A stretch of DNA of 64,000 nucleotides from Microbacteriaceae bacterium PS02070 (GCA_029959865.1 JASCPE010000001.1:248001-312000), one strand, 5' to 3'. Numbered from the stretch's first letter, positions 1 through 9,920 are shown. The notes: a model not told the origin generated them from the sequence alone. Made by a program: numbers and translations.

Positions 1-183
1 GTTGAGCGCTGAGTAGGCCGACAGAAGGTCGAGGTAGCGCTTGCCCTCGACATCGGTGACCCACACGCCTTCGCCGTGGGAGATGACCACCGGGAGCGCG
101 TGGTAGTTGCGCGCAACGTGGTCCTCTTCCGAGGAGATGATCCGGATCGTGCTCGTGTCGAGCTTCGGCGAGTGGATGCTCAT
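1..183 (-). CDS. rocD: Ornithine--oxo-acid aminotransferase, N-terminal part (runs off window)
   Basis: Only the first 61 codons are present; the gene continues past the left edge. The visible peptide starts [17 protein letters not shown] and continues with HYALP-like and [20 protein letters not shown] segments. These are the usual N-terminus of class III PLP-dependent ornithine delta-aminotransferases. The family moves the delta-amino group of ornithine to 2-oxoglutarate, giving glutamate-5-semialdehyde. The ATG at 181-183 overlaps the ddaH stop by 4 bp (ATGA), so translation is probably coupled. The PLP lysine lies outside the window and could not be checked. Its product is the substrate of the P5C-dehydrogenase half of PutA encoded just upstream. 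Confidence 0.85.
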   Translation of the reverse strand, partial: MSIHSPKLDTSTIRIISSEEDHVARNYHALPVVISHGEGVWVTDVEGKRYLDLLSAYSALN

Positions 184-1058
184 CGCGCACCTCGCAGTTC
201 GAGTGTGCAGCACTTGATCCCGCCCCCGCCGAGCAGCAGCTCCGACAGGTCGACGAGGACCGGGTTGTATCCGCGCTCGCGCAACTGACGCTCGAAGCCG
301 TGTGCGCGCGGAGAGATGAACACGTTGAGACCGTCGCTGGCTGAGTTCAGCCCGAAGACGTCACCGTCCTCATCGGACACGAGAATCGCGTCGGGGTAGC
401 GCTCCTCCAAGATGCGACGCGAGGCCTCATCGAACGCTCCGGGGAGATAGGCGATGTTTGCCTTCTCCACGCCACCGGGGCCTTCGACCGGGTCAAGGAC
501 CGCGATCGCTGTGTCGAGGTGGTAGAAACGCGGGTCGGTGAGCGTCAGGCTGACGACCTCTCGGCCGAAAACCTCGGCGATCTCCCGGTGGCTGTCGCCG
601 ACCGACCGGAAGCCGGTTCCCGCGAGGATGGTGTCGCCGACGAGGAGGAAGTCACCCTCCCCCTCCTGGACCTCTTGGGGCACGACGACATCGAACCCGT
701 TCGCGGCGAACCAGTCCATGAAGGGCTGCTCCTCGCCGCGACGCTCTTCGACGCGGAACTTCACGCCGAGGGCCTTGCCGTCGATGACGAAGCCGCCATT
801 AGCCGTGTAGACCATGTCCGGAAGGCCCGGAACCTGATCGATGAGCTCGACTTCGTGCCCGAGCGAGAGATACGCGTTGTACAACTCTTCCCACTGCGCG
901 ACGGCCTTTGCCGTATCGGTGGGCCGATCCGGCTCCATCCAGGGATTGATGCTGTACGTCACCGTGAAGTGCTCCGGCCGGCACATGAGGTACCGACGGT
1001 GCTGCTGGATGCGGTTCGAGGATGAGGCCGCGGAAGCGGCGGTGTTCTGCGTGGACAT
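180..1058 (-). CDS. ddaH: Dimethylarginine dimethylaminohydrolase (amidinotransferase-fold)
   Basis: A 292-aa cytoplasmic enzyme of the DDAH/arginine-deiminase superfamily. The family hydrolyses N-methylated arginines to citrulline plus methylamines. The catalytic signature is visible: an acidic motif QEGEGDFLL, the histidine in RFYHLDTA, and the nucleophilic cysteine near the C-terminus in [10 protein letters not shown]. The substrate could also be another guanidino compound, because the superfamily includes arginine deiminases. The start is ATG at 1056-1058, preceded by AGGAG at good spacing. A longer open frame exists upstream but has no such signal. Its stop overlaps the rocD start, forming a ddaH-rocD operon, and a TetR-type gene is divergent upstream. 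Confidence 0.88.
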   Translation of the reverse strand: MSTQNTAASAASSSNRIQQHRRYLMCRPEHFTVTYSINPWMEPDRPTDTAKAVAQWEELYNAYLSLGHEVELIDQVPGLPDMVYTANGGFVIDGKALGVKFRVEERRGEEQPFMDWFAANGFDVVVPQEVQEGEGDFLLVGDTILAGTGFRSVGDSHREIAEVFGREVVSLTLTDPRFYHLDTAIAVLDPVEGPGGVEKANIAYLPGAFDEASRRILEERYPDAILVSDEDGDVFGLNSASDGLNVFISPRAHGFERQLRERGYNPVLVDLSELLLGGGGIKCCTLELRGAR

Positions 1059-1178
1059 AACGCTCCTGTTCGAAGGGGCGGCGGACGCTGTCCAGAGGCT
1101 CGACGGGGCTGAGGCCGACGATCGAGCACGCCGTTGCCATTCTCTCACGCCGGGGCACAACCGTGGCAAGGTGGAGAT
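1059..1178. promoter_or_regulatory. Divergent promoter region between ddaH and the TetR-type gene
   Basis: The 120 nt between the two divergent starts must hold both promoters and, by analogy with other divergent TetR loci, the operator. The only clear signal is the ddaH ribosome binding site AGGAG just before 1058. I could not identify a convincing palindrome. Confidence 0.4.
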
Positions 1179-1868
1179 GTGGCCCGCAGATCCGCCGAAG
1201 ATACCCGCCGAGTCATTCTCGATACGGCACTGCGGCTCCTGCTCGAGCGAGGTCCGTCCGCGGGCGTGCAGCACATCCGCCTCCAGGAAGTACTGCGCAG
1301 CGTCGGCCTGACCACGGGTGCCGCCTACCGGATCTGGAACGATCAGGACCACTTCCACCGCGAGCTCGCGACCGAGATGGTCCTCCTCCGCTTCGCGCCT
1401 CCGACCGAGAGCGCGGTCGTCGCGACCGAAGGCGCGGACACCTTCGAGGAGGTCATTCGGCTCGCCTGCGCCGATCACGTTCGGTACGTCTCGGTCTTCC
1501 ACACCGACCCCGGTTCGCGTCGCTCACATGCCTTTCTCACCGCGTTGGCGCTGCGCACCGCCGCGGGTGCGTGGCCAGAACTGCGTGACGCGAGCATGAA
1601 GCGCCACTCCGACTCCATCGATCAGTTCACGGCGTTTTACACCTCGATGCTGGACCGATTCAGCATGCGGATGCGCCCGCCGCTTTCGGTACGGGACTTC
1701 GCGGAGGCCATGGCCTCGATCGGGGAGGGGTTCGCCGTCCGCGCCGCCGAAGGCTTGGAGCATCCGGTCTTCATCGACGAGGACGACCCCGAACGGCGCG
1801 AGTGGACGCTCATGGGGATCACCGTGCGAGAGCTGGTCCGCGGAATGACCGAGTTCGTCGAGAAATGA
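1179..1868 (+). CDS. TetR/AcrR-family transcriptional regulator
   Basis: A 229-aa protein with an N-terminal TetR-like HTH. AEDTRRVILDTALRLLLERG is the first helix region, and GLTTGAAYRIWNDQDHFHRE is the recognition helix followed by the usual aromatic and F-x-x-E positions. The C-terminal two thirds is helical and matches no ligand class I know. I chose GTG at 1179 because AAGGTGG lies a few bases upstream. An in-frame TTG at 1134 would add 15 residues and lacks a signal. It is divergent from ddaH-rocD and probably controls that operon, sensing an arginine derivative or related ligand; this is inference from position only. Confidence 0.75.
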   Translation: MARRSAEDTRRVILDTALRLLLERGPSAGVQHIRLQEVLRSVGLTTGAAYRIWNDQDHFHRELATEMVLLRFAPPTESAVVATEGADTFEEVIRLACADHVRYVSVFHTDPGSRRSHAFLTALALRTAAGAWPELRDASMKRHSDSIDQFTAFYTSMLDRFSMRMRPPLSVRDFAEAMASIGEGFAVRAAEGLEHPVFIDEDDPERREWTLMGITVRELVRGMTEFVEK

Positions 1869-1971
1869 CGAACCTCCTGGTCGCCGCCGCTCCGCCCCCA
1901 CGGAGCTCCCAGGCACGGTGACCAAGAGGTTCGTTGCTGGCGGGTGTCGCGTCCCCCGGTCTCCCCGCCAG
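1868..1971. terminator. Convergent intergenic inverted repeats (putative bidirectional terminator)
   Basis: Two inverted repeats lie between the convergent TetR and putA genes. Arms at 1868-1882 (ACGAACCTCCTGGTC) and 1920-1934 pair over 15 positions with one mismatch and enclose a small GCTCCG/CGGAGC hairpin. A second repeat pairs CTGGCGGG at 1937-1944 with CCCGCCAG at 1964-1971. Neither is followed by a clear T-run, which is common for actinobacterial terminators. The first begins on the TetR stop codon. Confidence 0.4.
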
Positions 1972-2090
1972 TGCAGTCAGTGACGATGTCACTAGGACCA
2001 CCTTGGCCCATCCCCTGCCGGGGAACCAGATAAATCAATTACCTATCCCGGTACCCGTCCGGGCCGGAATCCGCGCGGTCCGGATACCCG

Positions 2091-5000
2091 TCAGATGACG
2101 GTTTCGGACCAGGCGTCGGGATTGCCGAAACGATGAGCGGTGATCGAGATCGCCTGCTCGCGCAGGAACGGCAGAAGCTCGATCCGACCGGCCGTGGTGA
2201 TCTCCCCGTCGTAGACCGCGAGGTCGGGATCACCGTCATTCGCTGCCACGAGCGCGTGGTGGAGTGCCGCGACCTCGTCACGCGGACCCACGAGACGCGC
2301 CCTGGTGGCGCGGGGCACGGCGGGCTCATCGTCCATGGCCACCGCCAGCTCATCCGCGCCGTCGGCGTCTCCCCCCTCCGCGGAGGGTTCTTCCTCGTCG
2401 CCCGGTGCGCTCTTCCCGCGGGAGGCGGGCGCCGGGGCGCCGGAATCATCGTCACCGCTCGGATCCGCTTCTTCCGCCGTCATACGCTCGATCCACTCGG
2501 CGTCGCTCTCCACGAAGATCGGTATCCCGGTGTCTCCGAGCACCCGGTGCACACCCGCCGGGACGCCATCGGGCACGCTCAGGGTGAACTCCTCACCGGC
2601 ACGAACGCCCGCGATGACGACACGGAGCACCTCGTGCCACGCGGCAGACGCCGTCGCGCGGATCGCGACCGGCAGGGGACGATACCGGAAGAGGTTGCGC
2701 TCGACTCCGAGCTTTGACACGTCCTTGACTCGCCCGAACTCGCGATCCCAGACGATGGCGTCGGACAGCGCCGCACGGCGGAGCCACTCGAACCCCTCGT
2801 ACGGGAGTGAAGGCTGGGCGGCTTCGATAACGGCGGTGATGCGAGGGTCGAGTCCGCGCAGGTGCAGGGTGGATGACCCGCCCCCGCCGCTGGAAGCGCG
2901 CCAGGAACCCAGTCCAATGAGGTAGTTGGGTCCGCCCGCCTTCGCACCGGGTCCCACGGCCGAGCGCTTCCACCCACCGAACGGCTGCCGCTGGACGATC
3001 GCACCGGTGATCCCGCGGTTGACGTAGAGGTTGCCGGCCTCGACTCGGTCGACCCACGCTGCGAGGTCATCCGGATTCTGCGTGTACAGACCCGCGGTGA
3101 GGCCGTACGCCACCGCATTCTGCAACTCGATCGCTTCCTCGAGGTTCGACGCCTGCATCACTCCGAGCATCGGGCCGAAGAACTCTTCGAGGTGTGCGCG
3201 CGATCCCGGGGCGACTCCGAAGCGCACTCCGGGCGTCCACAGCCGGCCCTCATAGGCGTCATCAGCGGAGCGCAGGGTCGGTCGCACGAGCCACTTCTCA
3301 CCCTCCTCCAGTGTCGTCAGCGCCCACTCGAGTTTTCCCTGGGGTTTCTCGATCACGGGGCCGACCTCGCTGAGCGGGTCGGAGGGCAACCCCACCCGCA
3401 GCGAGCGGACGGAGTCGGTGAGCTGGCGGACGAAGCGCTTGGAGCGGGCAACCGGTCCGACGAGGATCACCAGCGATGCGGCGGAGCACTTCTGCCCCGC
3501 GTGGCCGAAGGCGCTCTTCACGAGGTCGGCGACGGCGAGATCGAGGTCGGCCGAGGGCATGATGATCATCGCGTTCTTGCCACTCGTCTCGGCAAGCAAC
3601 GGCAGGTCGGGGCGCCACGAGCGGAAAAGCGCGGCCGTCTCGAACGAGCCGGTGAGGATGACGCGGTCAATCTCGGGGTGCGAGATGAGCTGCCTGCCCA
3701 GCTCGCCCTCCTCGATGTCCACGAGAGCCAGAACGTCCCGCGGCACACCCGCTGCCCAGAGGGCGTCGGCGATGACGGCGGCGCAGCGGCGTGCCTGCGG
3801 CGCGGGCTTGAAGATGACACCGGAACCGGCGGCCAGGGCCGCGAGCACTCCCCCGGCCGGAATCGCGATCGGGAAGTTCCACGGCGGAGTGATGAGGGTC
3901 AGCCGATCGGGTTCGAACACCGCTCCGCTGACCCGGTCCAGTTCGCGAGCGGTGGCCGCGTAGTAGTTCGCGAAGTCGACGGCCTCGCTGATCTCCACGT
4001 CGGCTTCAGCGAACACCTTGCCGGTTTCGGACGCCGCTACCTCGATGAGCTCACCGCGGCGTAGCTCCAGCTCCCGCGCCGCGGCGCGGAGGATCTCCGA
4101 GCGCTCCGCCGCAGGTCGGGTGCCCCAGCTCGCGCCGGCCTCACCCGTTCGGGAGACGATCTCCTGCAGGGCTTCGGCACTTTCGACCCGAGCCTCATCG
4201 ATCGTGTCCTCCCCCGCGCGCGAGAGAGGAACGCGCGCCAGGATCTCCGCCGCCCACGTGCGTGATGCAGGCAACGAAGGATCGGTATCGGGGGTATTCG
4301 AGAACCCGGGCGCACCCGCTGCAGGCGCTCCCTCGTGGCTCTCGAAGACGGCGGTGTCGGCCTGGGCACCCAGAACCGCGACGGCTTCGGTCAGTGCCTC
4401 GTCCTCGGTGGGGACGGGATCCGGGGCGGGCGAGTCTGATGCGGGCGCGACCTCCGACGTGACGGAGCGATCTTGCGTCCGGTTCGGGCTGGCCGGAAGG
4501 AGAGGATCTGCGGAGCGCTCGACGGAGCGAAGGAAGCGGTCCCGCTCACGGTCGAACAGCCGCTGATCGTCAGCCAAGTCGAAGGCTGCGGAGAGGAAGT
4601 TCTCGTCGGAAGCGTTCTCCTCCAGTCGGCGCACAAGGTAGCTGATCGCGACATCGAACTCATCCGGGCGGACGACGGGAACGTAGAGCAGCACGTGTCC
4701 CACCTCGCGAGAGACCACCTCGACCTGCCCTTGCGCCATTCCGAGCAGCATCTCGAACTCGACGGCGTCACGCACGCCCCGCTCACCGGCCAGCAGCCAC
4801 GCATAGGCGATGTCGAAGAGGTTGTGCCCCGCGACACCGACACGGACCGCGGCGGTGTTCTCCGCCGTCAGCGCCTCGTCGAGCGCCCGGAGGTAGCTCG
4901 CGTCGGAGTCCTCTTTCGAGGCGTGTGTGACCAGTTCCCAGCCGTGCATGATCGCGTCGACGCGTTCCATGGCGAGGTTGGCGCCCTTGACCAGACGCAC

Positions 5001-5861
5001 CTTGATCCGCGCGCCGCCGCCCGCGACGCGATCCTTCGCCCACTCCGTCACGGTGCGCAGGGCACGCTGCACGTCCGGCAGGTAGGCCTGCAAGACGATA
5101 CCGGCCTCCAGGTTCTTCAGTCGCTCATCATCGAGCAGGCGTGTGAAGACGGCGATGGTGAGATCGAGGTCGCGGTATTCCTCCATGTCGAGGTTGATGA
5201 ACGTGTCGTTCTCGGCCGCGGTAAGGTACAGCGGGAGGAGGCGCTCGACCACCGACGTCACGACGTCATCGAAGGCCCACATCGAGATGTGGCTCGCGAT
5301 CGCGGAGACCTTCACCGATACGTAGTCGACATCGTGGCGGCGGACGAGGTCATGGATGCCATCGAGGCGGCGGCGCGCCTCGTCTTCGCCGAGCACGGCC
5401 TCACCCAGGAGGTTGAGGTTCAGCCGCGCACCGTTCTCGCGGATCTTGGCGATGGCGGGGCCCAGCTTGTCCGGGCGCGCATCGACGACCAGGTGCCCCA
5501 CCATCTCACGGAGGACGCGCCGGGCGATGGGAACGACCGGGGCAGGAAGCACGGGAGCAACGGCGCCACCGACGCGCACGGCGCCGCGCAGGTACCAGGG
5601 CAGGAAGTCCGGGACCAGGGGGGCGACCCGGGACAGGTTGGACGCAGCGGCGGACAGGCTTTCGGGGCGCATGACGCCGTCGACGAAGCCGATCGTGAAC
5701 GGCAGTCCGTTCGGATCCTTGAGGACGCCTGCGAGGCGCTGCGCCGCGGGATCGACGGCGATCTCGGCCGCATCGGTGACCCAGCGTGCGGCGAGCGCGA
5801 CAGCCTCGTCAGCCAGTGCCGCGCGGTCGCCGGGAGAGGAAACGGGTGAAGCATCCGACAT
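2091..5861 (-). CDS. putA: Bifunctional proline dehydrogenase / L-glutamate gamma-semialdehyde dehydrogenase
   Basis: A 1256-aa fusion enzyme that oxidises proline to P5C (FAD) and then P5C/glutamate semialdehyde to glutamate (NAD). The N-terminal PRODH barrel (about 70-470) shows LGEAVLGEDEA, VKVSAIASH, FINLDMEEYRDL, VLQAYLPD and RVGVAGHNLFD. After an acidic linker, the aldehyde dehydrogenase domain (about 590-1030) has the catalytic pair E758 (AETSGKN) and C792 (GQKCSAAS), with the usual spacing of 34. About 220 residues follow, with an Asp/Glu/Ala-rich insert near the end. No N-terminal DNA-binding domain is seen, so it is not the autoregulatory PutA type. The start is ATG at 5861, where TAGGGT lies 7 nt upstream, consistent with a leaderless mRNA; a longer frame upstream lacks any signal. 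Confidence 0.95.
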   Translation of the reverse strand: MSDASPVSSPGDRAALADEAVALAARWVTDAAEIAVDPAAQRLAGVLKDPNGLPFTIGFVDGVMRPESLSAAASNLSRVAPLVPDFLPWYLRGAVRVGGAVAPVLPAPVVPIARRVLREMVGHLVVDARPDKLGPAIAKIRENGARLNLNLLGEAVLGEDEARRRLDGIHDLVRRHDVDYVSVKVSAIASHISMWAFDDVVTSVVERLLPLYLTAAENDTFINLDMEEYRDLDLTIAVFTRLLDDERLKNLEAGIVLQAYLPDVQRALRTVTEWAKDRVAGGGARIKVRLVKGANLAMERVDAIMHGWELVTHASKEDSDASYLRALDEALTAENTAAVRVGVAGHNLFDIAYAWLLAGERGVRDAVEFEMLLGMAQGQVEVVSREVGHVLLYVPVVRPDEFDVAISYLVRRLEENASDENFLSAAFDLADDQRLFDRERDRFLRSVERSADPLLPASPNRTQDRSVTSEVAPASDSPAPDPVPTEDEALTEAVAVLGAQADTAVFESHEGAPAAGAPGFSNTPDTDPSLPASRTWAAEILARVPLSRAGEDTIDEARVESAEALQEIVSRTGEAGASWGTRPAAERSEILRAAARELELRRGELIEVAASETGKVFAEADVEISEAVDFANYYAATARELDRVSGAVFEPDRLTLITPPWNFPIAIPAGGVLAALAAGSGVIFKPAPQARRCAAVIADALWAAGVPRDVLALVDIEEGELGRQLISHPEIDRVILTGSFETAALFRSWRPDLPLLAETSGKNAMIIMPSADLDLAVADLVKSAFGHAGQKCSAASLVILVGPVARSKRFVRQLTDSVRSLRVGLPSDPLSEVGPVIEKPQGKLEWALTTLEEGEKWLVRPTLRSADDAYEGRLWTPGVRFGVAPGSRAHLEEFFGPMLGVMQASNLEEAIELQNAVAYGLTAGLYTQNPDDLAAWVDRVEAGNLYVNRGITGAIVQRQPFGGWKRSAVGPGAKAGGPNYLIGLGSWRASSGGGGSSTLHLRGLDPRITAVIEAAQPSLPYEGFEWLRRAALSDAIVWDREFGRVKDVSKLGVERNLFRYRPLPVAIRATASAAWHEVLRVVIAGVRAGEEFTLSVPDGVPAGVHRVLGDTGIPIFVESDAEWIERMTAEEADPSGDDDSGAPAPASRGKSAPGDEEEPSAEGGDADGADELAVAMDDEPAVPRATRARLVGPRDEVAALHHALVAANDGDPDLAVYDGEITTAGRIELLPFLREQAISITAHRFGNPDAWSETVI

Positions 5862-5914
5862 ACCCCTAACCCTACGTCCGCGCGCAGCGCGGCGAGCGGA
5901 GGAGACAGGCCGGT

Positions 5915-6475
5915 CTACGCCCAGATACTCGGGGCGGGCGTCCTCCGGTTCGGGAGCGCAGACCCGCGCGCCCATTCGGTCACCCATTCCGGCAGGGGCG
6001 CGAGCGTGTCGGGTGAGCCGACGGCCGCAAAGAACTCCTCGTGCGGCACCGCGCGCCGGTCGTTCGTGAGGAAGCGCGCGCGAATGATCATCTCGGCGTA
6101 GACCTCACCATCGACGACGGCGCGGTGCATGAGATAGAACGAGCGTTCGTCGTGGCCGACGAGGCGCGATTCGACGGTGAATCGCTGCCAGAGGTTCAGC
6201 GATTTCCGGAAGGTGACCGTCTCCGAGGCGACCACGGCGTGCCACTTGCGGGCGGCCATGACGTCCCACAGCCCGGTGCGGATCATCAGATCGAAGCGGC
6301 CGAGGTCGAACAGCGAGGCGTATCGGCCGTTGTTCATGTGGAGGAGGAGGTCGATGTCGGTCGGAAGCGTGCGCAGACGCACGCGACCGACGGAGTTCGC
6401 GGGGATTCGCCCGTTTCTGCGCACGAGCACTTTCGCGCGAAGGATCACCAGAAGGGTTCGCCAGATCACGTTCAC
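5915..6475 (-). CDS. Acyl-CoA thioesterase (hotdog fold, 4HBT-like)
   Basis: A 186-aa protein resembling hotdog-fold thioesterases. The RLRTLPTDIDLLLHMNNGRY segment contains the characteristic D-x-x-x-H-M-N-N-G-R-Y active-site region, followed by SLFDLGRFDL and later ASETVTFRKSLNLWQRF and GEVYAEMIIRARFL. The likely role is hydrolysis of acyl-CoA thioesters; chain length cannot be read. The first residues (MNVIWRTLLVILRA) are hydrophobic. I chose GTG at 6475 because TAGCAT lies 8 nt before it. GTG at 6502 would add nine residues but has no upstream signal. It lies 53 nt upstream of putA on the same strand. Confidence 0.75.
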   Translation of the reverse strand: MNVIWRTLLVILRAKVLVRRNGRIPANSVGRVRLRTLPTDIDLLLHMNNGRYASLFDLGRFDLMIRTGLWDVMAARKWHAVVASETVTFRKSLNLWQRFTVESRLVGHDERSFYLMHRAVVDGEVYAEMIIRARFLTNDRRAVPHEEFFAAVGSPDTLAPLPEWVTEWARGSALPNRRTPAPSIWA

Positions 6476-6585
6476 AAGGCGTGATGCTAGCCGCAATCGC
6501 ACACCCGAGCGGACATCGATTGTGGGATGGCTACAGCGAGCCGCCCGGATTTCGCGGGGTCTCCCGGCGCGCGTAGAGTCAGCCC

Positions 6586-7092
6586 ATGGAAGCCGAACTT
6601 CAGACCTCGATCGTCGTCCGGCCGGTGCGGGACGTCGATGCCGAAGCCCTGGGCCGTGTCCATGCTTCGTGTTGGCATGAGACCTACGACCACCTCGTGA
6701 GCAAGGCTGCTCTCGAACGGGTGTCCCCCAAGCGACTGGCGGAACTGTGGACGCACTGGGCCCTGCAGGGCCCCGATTTCCGCATGTTCGCTGCCCTCGT
6801 CGATGGTGAGATCGTCGGGTTCGCCGGCTCCGGCCCCGCGCGCGACCGCGACGCCCCTACCGTCCGCGAGCTCTACTTCATCTACTTGCTGGAGGCATGG
6901 CACGGCACGGGTCTCGGACAGAGGCTGTTCGACGCTGTCATTGGTGAGGGCGAAGACGCGTACCTGTGGGTCGCGGATGACAACCCCCGCGCGCACCGCT
7001 TCTATGTCCGAAACGGCTTCGCGCTCGATGGTGAATCCCACACCGAGCCCTTCCTCGGAGAGACTCTCACCGAGGTCCGATTCGTCCGCTGA
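6586..7092 (+). CDS. GNAT-family N-acetyltransferase
   Basis: A 168-aa single-domain GNAT protein. VRPVRDVDAEALGRVHASCW is the N-terminal beta1-alpha1 region. EIVGFAGSGPARD is the central strand, ELYFIYLLEAWHGTGLGQRL contains the acetyl-CoA-binding Q/R-x-x-G-x-G/A-like loop (HGTGLGQRL), and PRAHRFYVRNGFALDGE is the C-terminal segment. The acceptor is unknown. The ATG at 6586 is preceded by TAGAGT and a 6-nt gap with no Shine-Dalgarno, so the mRNA is probably leaderless. Its stop codon abuts the end of the convergent cytochrome b-like gene with no gap. Confidence 0.88.
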   Translation: MEAELQTSIVVRPVRDVDAEALGRVHASCWHETYDHLVSKAALERVSPKRLAELWTHWALQGPDFRMFAALVDGEIVGFAGSGPARDRDAPTVRELYFIYLLEAWHGTGLGQRLFDAVIGEGEDAYLWVADDNPRAHRFYVRNGFALDGESHTEPFLGETLTEVRFVR

Positions 7093-8925
7093 TCAGCGGG
7101 CGGTCACGTTCCCGAAGAGCTTCGCGATCGGGGCGACCACCAGCGGCCGGACCGCGATCCAGCCGGCGATGATGACCGCGATCGACAGCGCGAACATCCA
7201 GAACCCGGTCCAGTTCTCGGCATAAGCGGTGCCGTCGACCGACCCCTGCGCCGCATACATGTGGTTCAGGTTGCGCAGCGCCCCCGTGGCGAACACGAGC
7301 GCGACATGGATGACGATGAAGACGACGAAGTAGATCATCACCGGGAAGTGCACTTTGCGCGCCCACTCGACCGGGTACAGGCGGTTCAGGCGCTCGTTCT
7401 TCTTCGGCCAGAAGCCGCTCATCCGCACGCCCGAGACCACGGCGAGCGGAGCTGCGATGAACACAGTGGTGAAGTAGGCGAGTTGCTGCAGTGAGTTGTA
7501 GTTCACCCACCCGTTCTCGGTTGGCCAGTCCAGCGAGATGTACTGCAGGCCCGCCGAGAGTGCATTCGGGAAGACCTCCCAGCTCGTGGGGACGATGCGC
7601 ATCCACTGGCCGGTCGCGAAGAGCAGGACGATGAACACCAGCCCGTTGACGACCCACAGAATGTCTAGGGCCTGGTGAATCCACAGATTCATGCTGATCC
7701 GACCGCGCTTGTTCTTGCGCGGTGTCCACCAGACCGACGGCCGTTTCTCCCGCCTCACCTGAAGGCCGGTGCGAATGATGAGCACCATGAGGAACGCATT
7801 GAAGAAGTGCTGCCAGCCCACCCACGCGGGAAGACCCACCGGCGCCCCCGCGGGCAGGTGGTACTCCCCCGGATAGGCCTGCAGGAATTGCTGGGGACCG
7901 TCGAGGCTCAGGATCCACCGCACCAAGGCGACCGCCATTCCGGCGAGAACGAGCGCGCCGATGCCGCCGACGATGACGATGCCCGCCCATTGCGCAGCCG
8001 TGAACGGACCGAACCGACGTGGTTCGGGGGCTGACGACGGTGTGCGGGGAGCGACTCCCTGCCACGCGGTTGCCGTGAATGGAAGCGGGGGGCGCGGGCC
8101 GCTCCGCTCCACCCCCGGCGAATCCTGGGTGCTGGTCACCTCGGTACGTGCGAGCGCAGCAGCGCCCTCGTCGGAACGCCCCCGGGATTCCCCATCGACG
8201 GGTGGGTGTGCGGCATCGCTTGCAGGCAGGTGCGGGGCCTTGAGGGCGGGTGCCGGCTCCGGCTCGGATGCGAGCGCACGCCCGGCGTCGGGGGTGGAGG
8301 CCGTCTCTGGCTCGGGTATGGGGGCGGGTGCCGCGGGTCGAGCGACCTCGGCGGCGGCGGCGGCGTCTCCCGCAGCCGGAAGCGCCCTCGGAGCCGGCCA
8401 CGGGGTGCCGCCCTTCGTGCGTGGCAGACCGCGGCGGAAGGGGGAATCGTCGGTTTCGGACGCGGGCACGGCCTCGACTCCGTGAGCGTCCGAGGTGGAG
8501 GGGACCACGTCCTTGCCTACGTTCGGCGCCGCCGGTTCCCGACTATCCGCGTCAGCCGGCGACGCGTCGGCCGACGGGGATGGCTGCGGAGATGCCGCAT
8601 CCGCGGTGACCGCGGGCGGCCACGGCTCGCCGCCGTTCGAACGCGGAAGGCTCCGGCGAAGCGGCACGGAAACCGTCGTGTCGGCCGGAGTGGCCCCCGC
8701 CGACGGTGGACTGCTCGATGGCAGGGCCGCGGCCTTCTCAGCGACCGTCGCCGCACTCACCGTGGCAGCCTGCTCGCCGGCGGTGTGGTCGGCTCCCGCC
8801 GCTGCCGGCTCAGGGACGGACGCGAACGGTTCCGCGACGGGTCGCTCGGCGTCCACGGCCGACGGCCACGGCTCTCCCCCGTGCACGCGGGGCAGACCCC
8901 GGCGCAGTCCCACTCCCTGCGACAT
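7093..8925 (-). CDS. Cytochrome b/b6-domain membrane protein with repeated RxLPRxxGGxPWP motif
   Basis: A 610-aa protein in two parts. Residues 1 to about 310 are Ala/Pro/Glu-rich and low complexity, and hold three copies of a motif: [30 protein letters not shown] and [15 protein letters not shown]. The copies are separated by variable acidic linkers. The C-terminal half is a multi-pass domain with about five or six hydrophobic segments and His residues suited to heme ([41 protein letters not shown]), like cytochrome b561/b6-type proteins. The gene starts 6 nt after the etfA stop on the same strand, so it may pass electrons from ETF to the membrane pool. That role is inference; the substrate, heme content and purpose of the repeats are unknown. 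Confidence 0.7.
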   Translation of the reverse strand: MSQGVGLRRGLPRVHGGEPWPSAVDAERPVAEPFASVPEPAAAGADHTAGEQAATVSAATVAEKAAALPSSSPPSAGATPADTTVSVPLRRSLPRSNGGEPWPPAVTADAASPQPSPSADASPADADSREPAAPNVGKDVVPSTSDAHGVEAVPASETDDSPFRRGLPRTKGGTPWPAPRALPAAGDAAAAAEVARPAAPAPIPEPETASTPDAGRALASEPEPAPALKAPHLPASDAAHPPVDGESRGRSDEGAAALARTEVTSTQDSPGVERSGPRPPLPFTATAWQGVAPRTPSSAPEPRRFGPFTAAQWAGIVIVGGIGALVLAGMAVALVRWILSLDGPQQFLQAYPGEYHLPAGAPVGLPAWVGWQHFFNAFLMVLIIRTGLQVRREKRPSVWWTPRKNKRGRISMNLWIHQALDILWVVNGLVFIVLLFATGQWMRIVPTSWEVFPNALSAGLQYISLDWPTENGWVNYNSLQQLAYFTTVFIAAPLAVVSGVRMSGFWPKKNERLNRLYPVEWARKVHFPVMIYFVVFIVIHVALVFATGALRNLNHMYAAQGSVDGTAYAENWTGFWMFALSIAVIIAGWIAVRPLVVAPIAKLFGNVTAR

Positions 8926-8931
8926 CGACCC

Positions 8932-9912
8932 CTACTTCTCTTCCGCGGCCAGGGTCTCGATCACCTGGGGCACGATCGTGAAGACATCGCCGACGACGCC
9001 GAAGTCTGCGATCTCGAAGATCGGCGCGTCGGCGTCCTTGTTGATCGCGACGATCGTCTTGGCCGTCTGCATCCCGGCGCGGTGCTGGATCGCGCCCGAG
9101 ATGCCGAGCGCGACATACAGCTGAGGTGACACCGAGACACCCGTCTGACCGACTTGGTGCGAATACGGCACGTACCCGGCGTCGACCGCCGCACGCGAGG
9201 CGCCGACCGCCGCACCGAGGGCGTCGGCGAGTTGCTCAACGAGAGCGAACTGCTCCTGCGAGCCCAGTCCCCGACCACCGGCGACGACCTTCGCGGCGCC
9301 CCGCAACTCGGGCCTGCTGGAAGTGGCCTCCGCCTCCTGAAAGGAATCGATCGTCGCGGCTCGGGTTCCCGAGGGCGCCACCTCGAGAACGGTTGTGGCG
9401 AGCGGTTGCGCTGTGGCGCGCGCATCGACGGCGCCCTGGCGCACAGTGATGACTGCCGCACCGAACGTGGGCGCTGAGGTGGATGTGTACGCGCCGCCGT
9501 ACACGGAGTGATGCGCAAGGATGCCGCGCTCATCCCGAGCGATGCCGATCGCATCGACGGCGATGGCACGACGAGAACGCGCAGCAAAACGCCCCGCGGC
9601 GTCACGCCCCTCGATTGAGTTCGGGAAGAGGACCGCATCCGGCTCGACCAGCGCAGCAGCGGTCGCCACCGCATCGACGGTTGGCACTGTCAACTGCGAC
9701 GCATCGGCAGTTGCCAACAGGACGTGTGCGGCGCCGAGTGCTGCGGCGTCTGCCGCGAGCGCCTCCTGCCGGGCCGATTCAGCGACGACCAACGCGACCG
9801 GTGTCCCGACCTCCGCCGCAGCGCCGAGGAGACCGGCCGACGAGGAAGAGAGCACGCCGGAAGGCGTGACGTCGAGGACGACGAGGATGCTATCGGGTGC
9901 GAAGTCAGTCAT
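8932..9912 (-). CDS. etfA: Electron transfer flavoprotein subunit alpha
   Basis: A 326-aa ETF alpha subunit. The C-terminal FAD-binding domain is well conserved: [40 protein letters not shown], and [18 protein letters not shown] followed by [20 protein letters not shown]. With EtfB it forms the soluble FAD/AMP heterodimer that takes electrons from acyl-CoA dehydrogenases and passes them to a membrane acceptor. It follows etfB by 8 nt in the same operon. The cytochrome b-like gene comes next, in place of the usual ETF:quinone oxidoreductase. Confidence 0.95.
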   Translation of the reverse strand: MTDFAPDSILVVLDVTPSGVLSSSSAGLLGAAAEVGTPVALVVAESARQEALAADAAALGAAHVLLATADASQLTVPTVDAVATAAALVEPDAVLFPNSIEGRDAAGRFAARSRRAIAVDAIGIARDERGILAHHSVYGGAYTSTSAPTFGAAVITVRQGAVDARATAQPLATTVLEVAPSGTRAATIDSFQEAEATSSRPELRGAAKVVAGGRGLGSQEQFALVEQLADALGAAVGASRAAVDAGYVPYSHQVGQTGVSVSPQLYVALGISGAIQHRAGMQTAKTIVAINKDADAPIFEIADFGVVGDVFTIVPQVIETLAAEEK

Positions 9913-9920
9913 CAGGTCTC

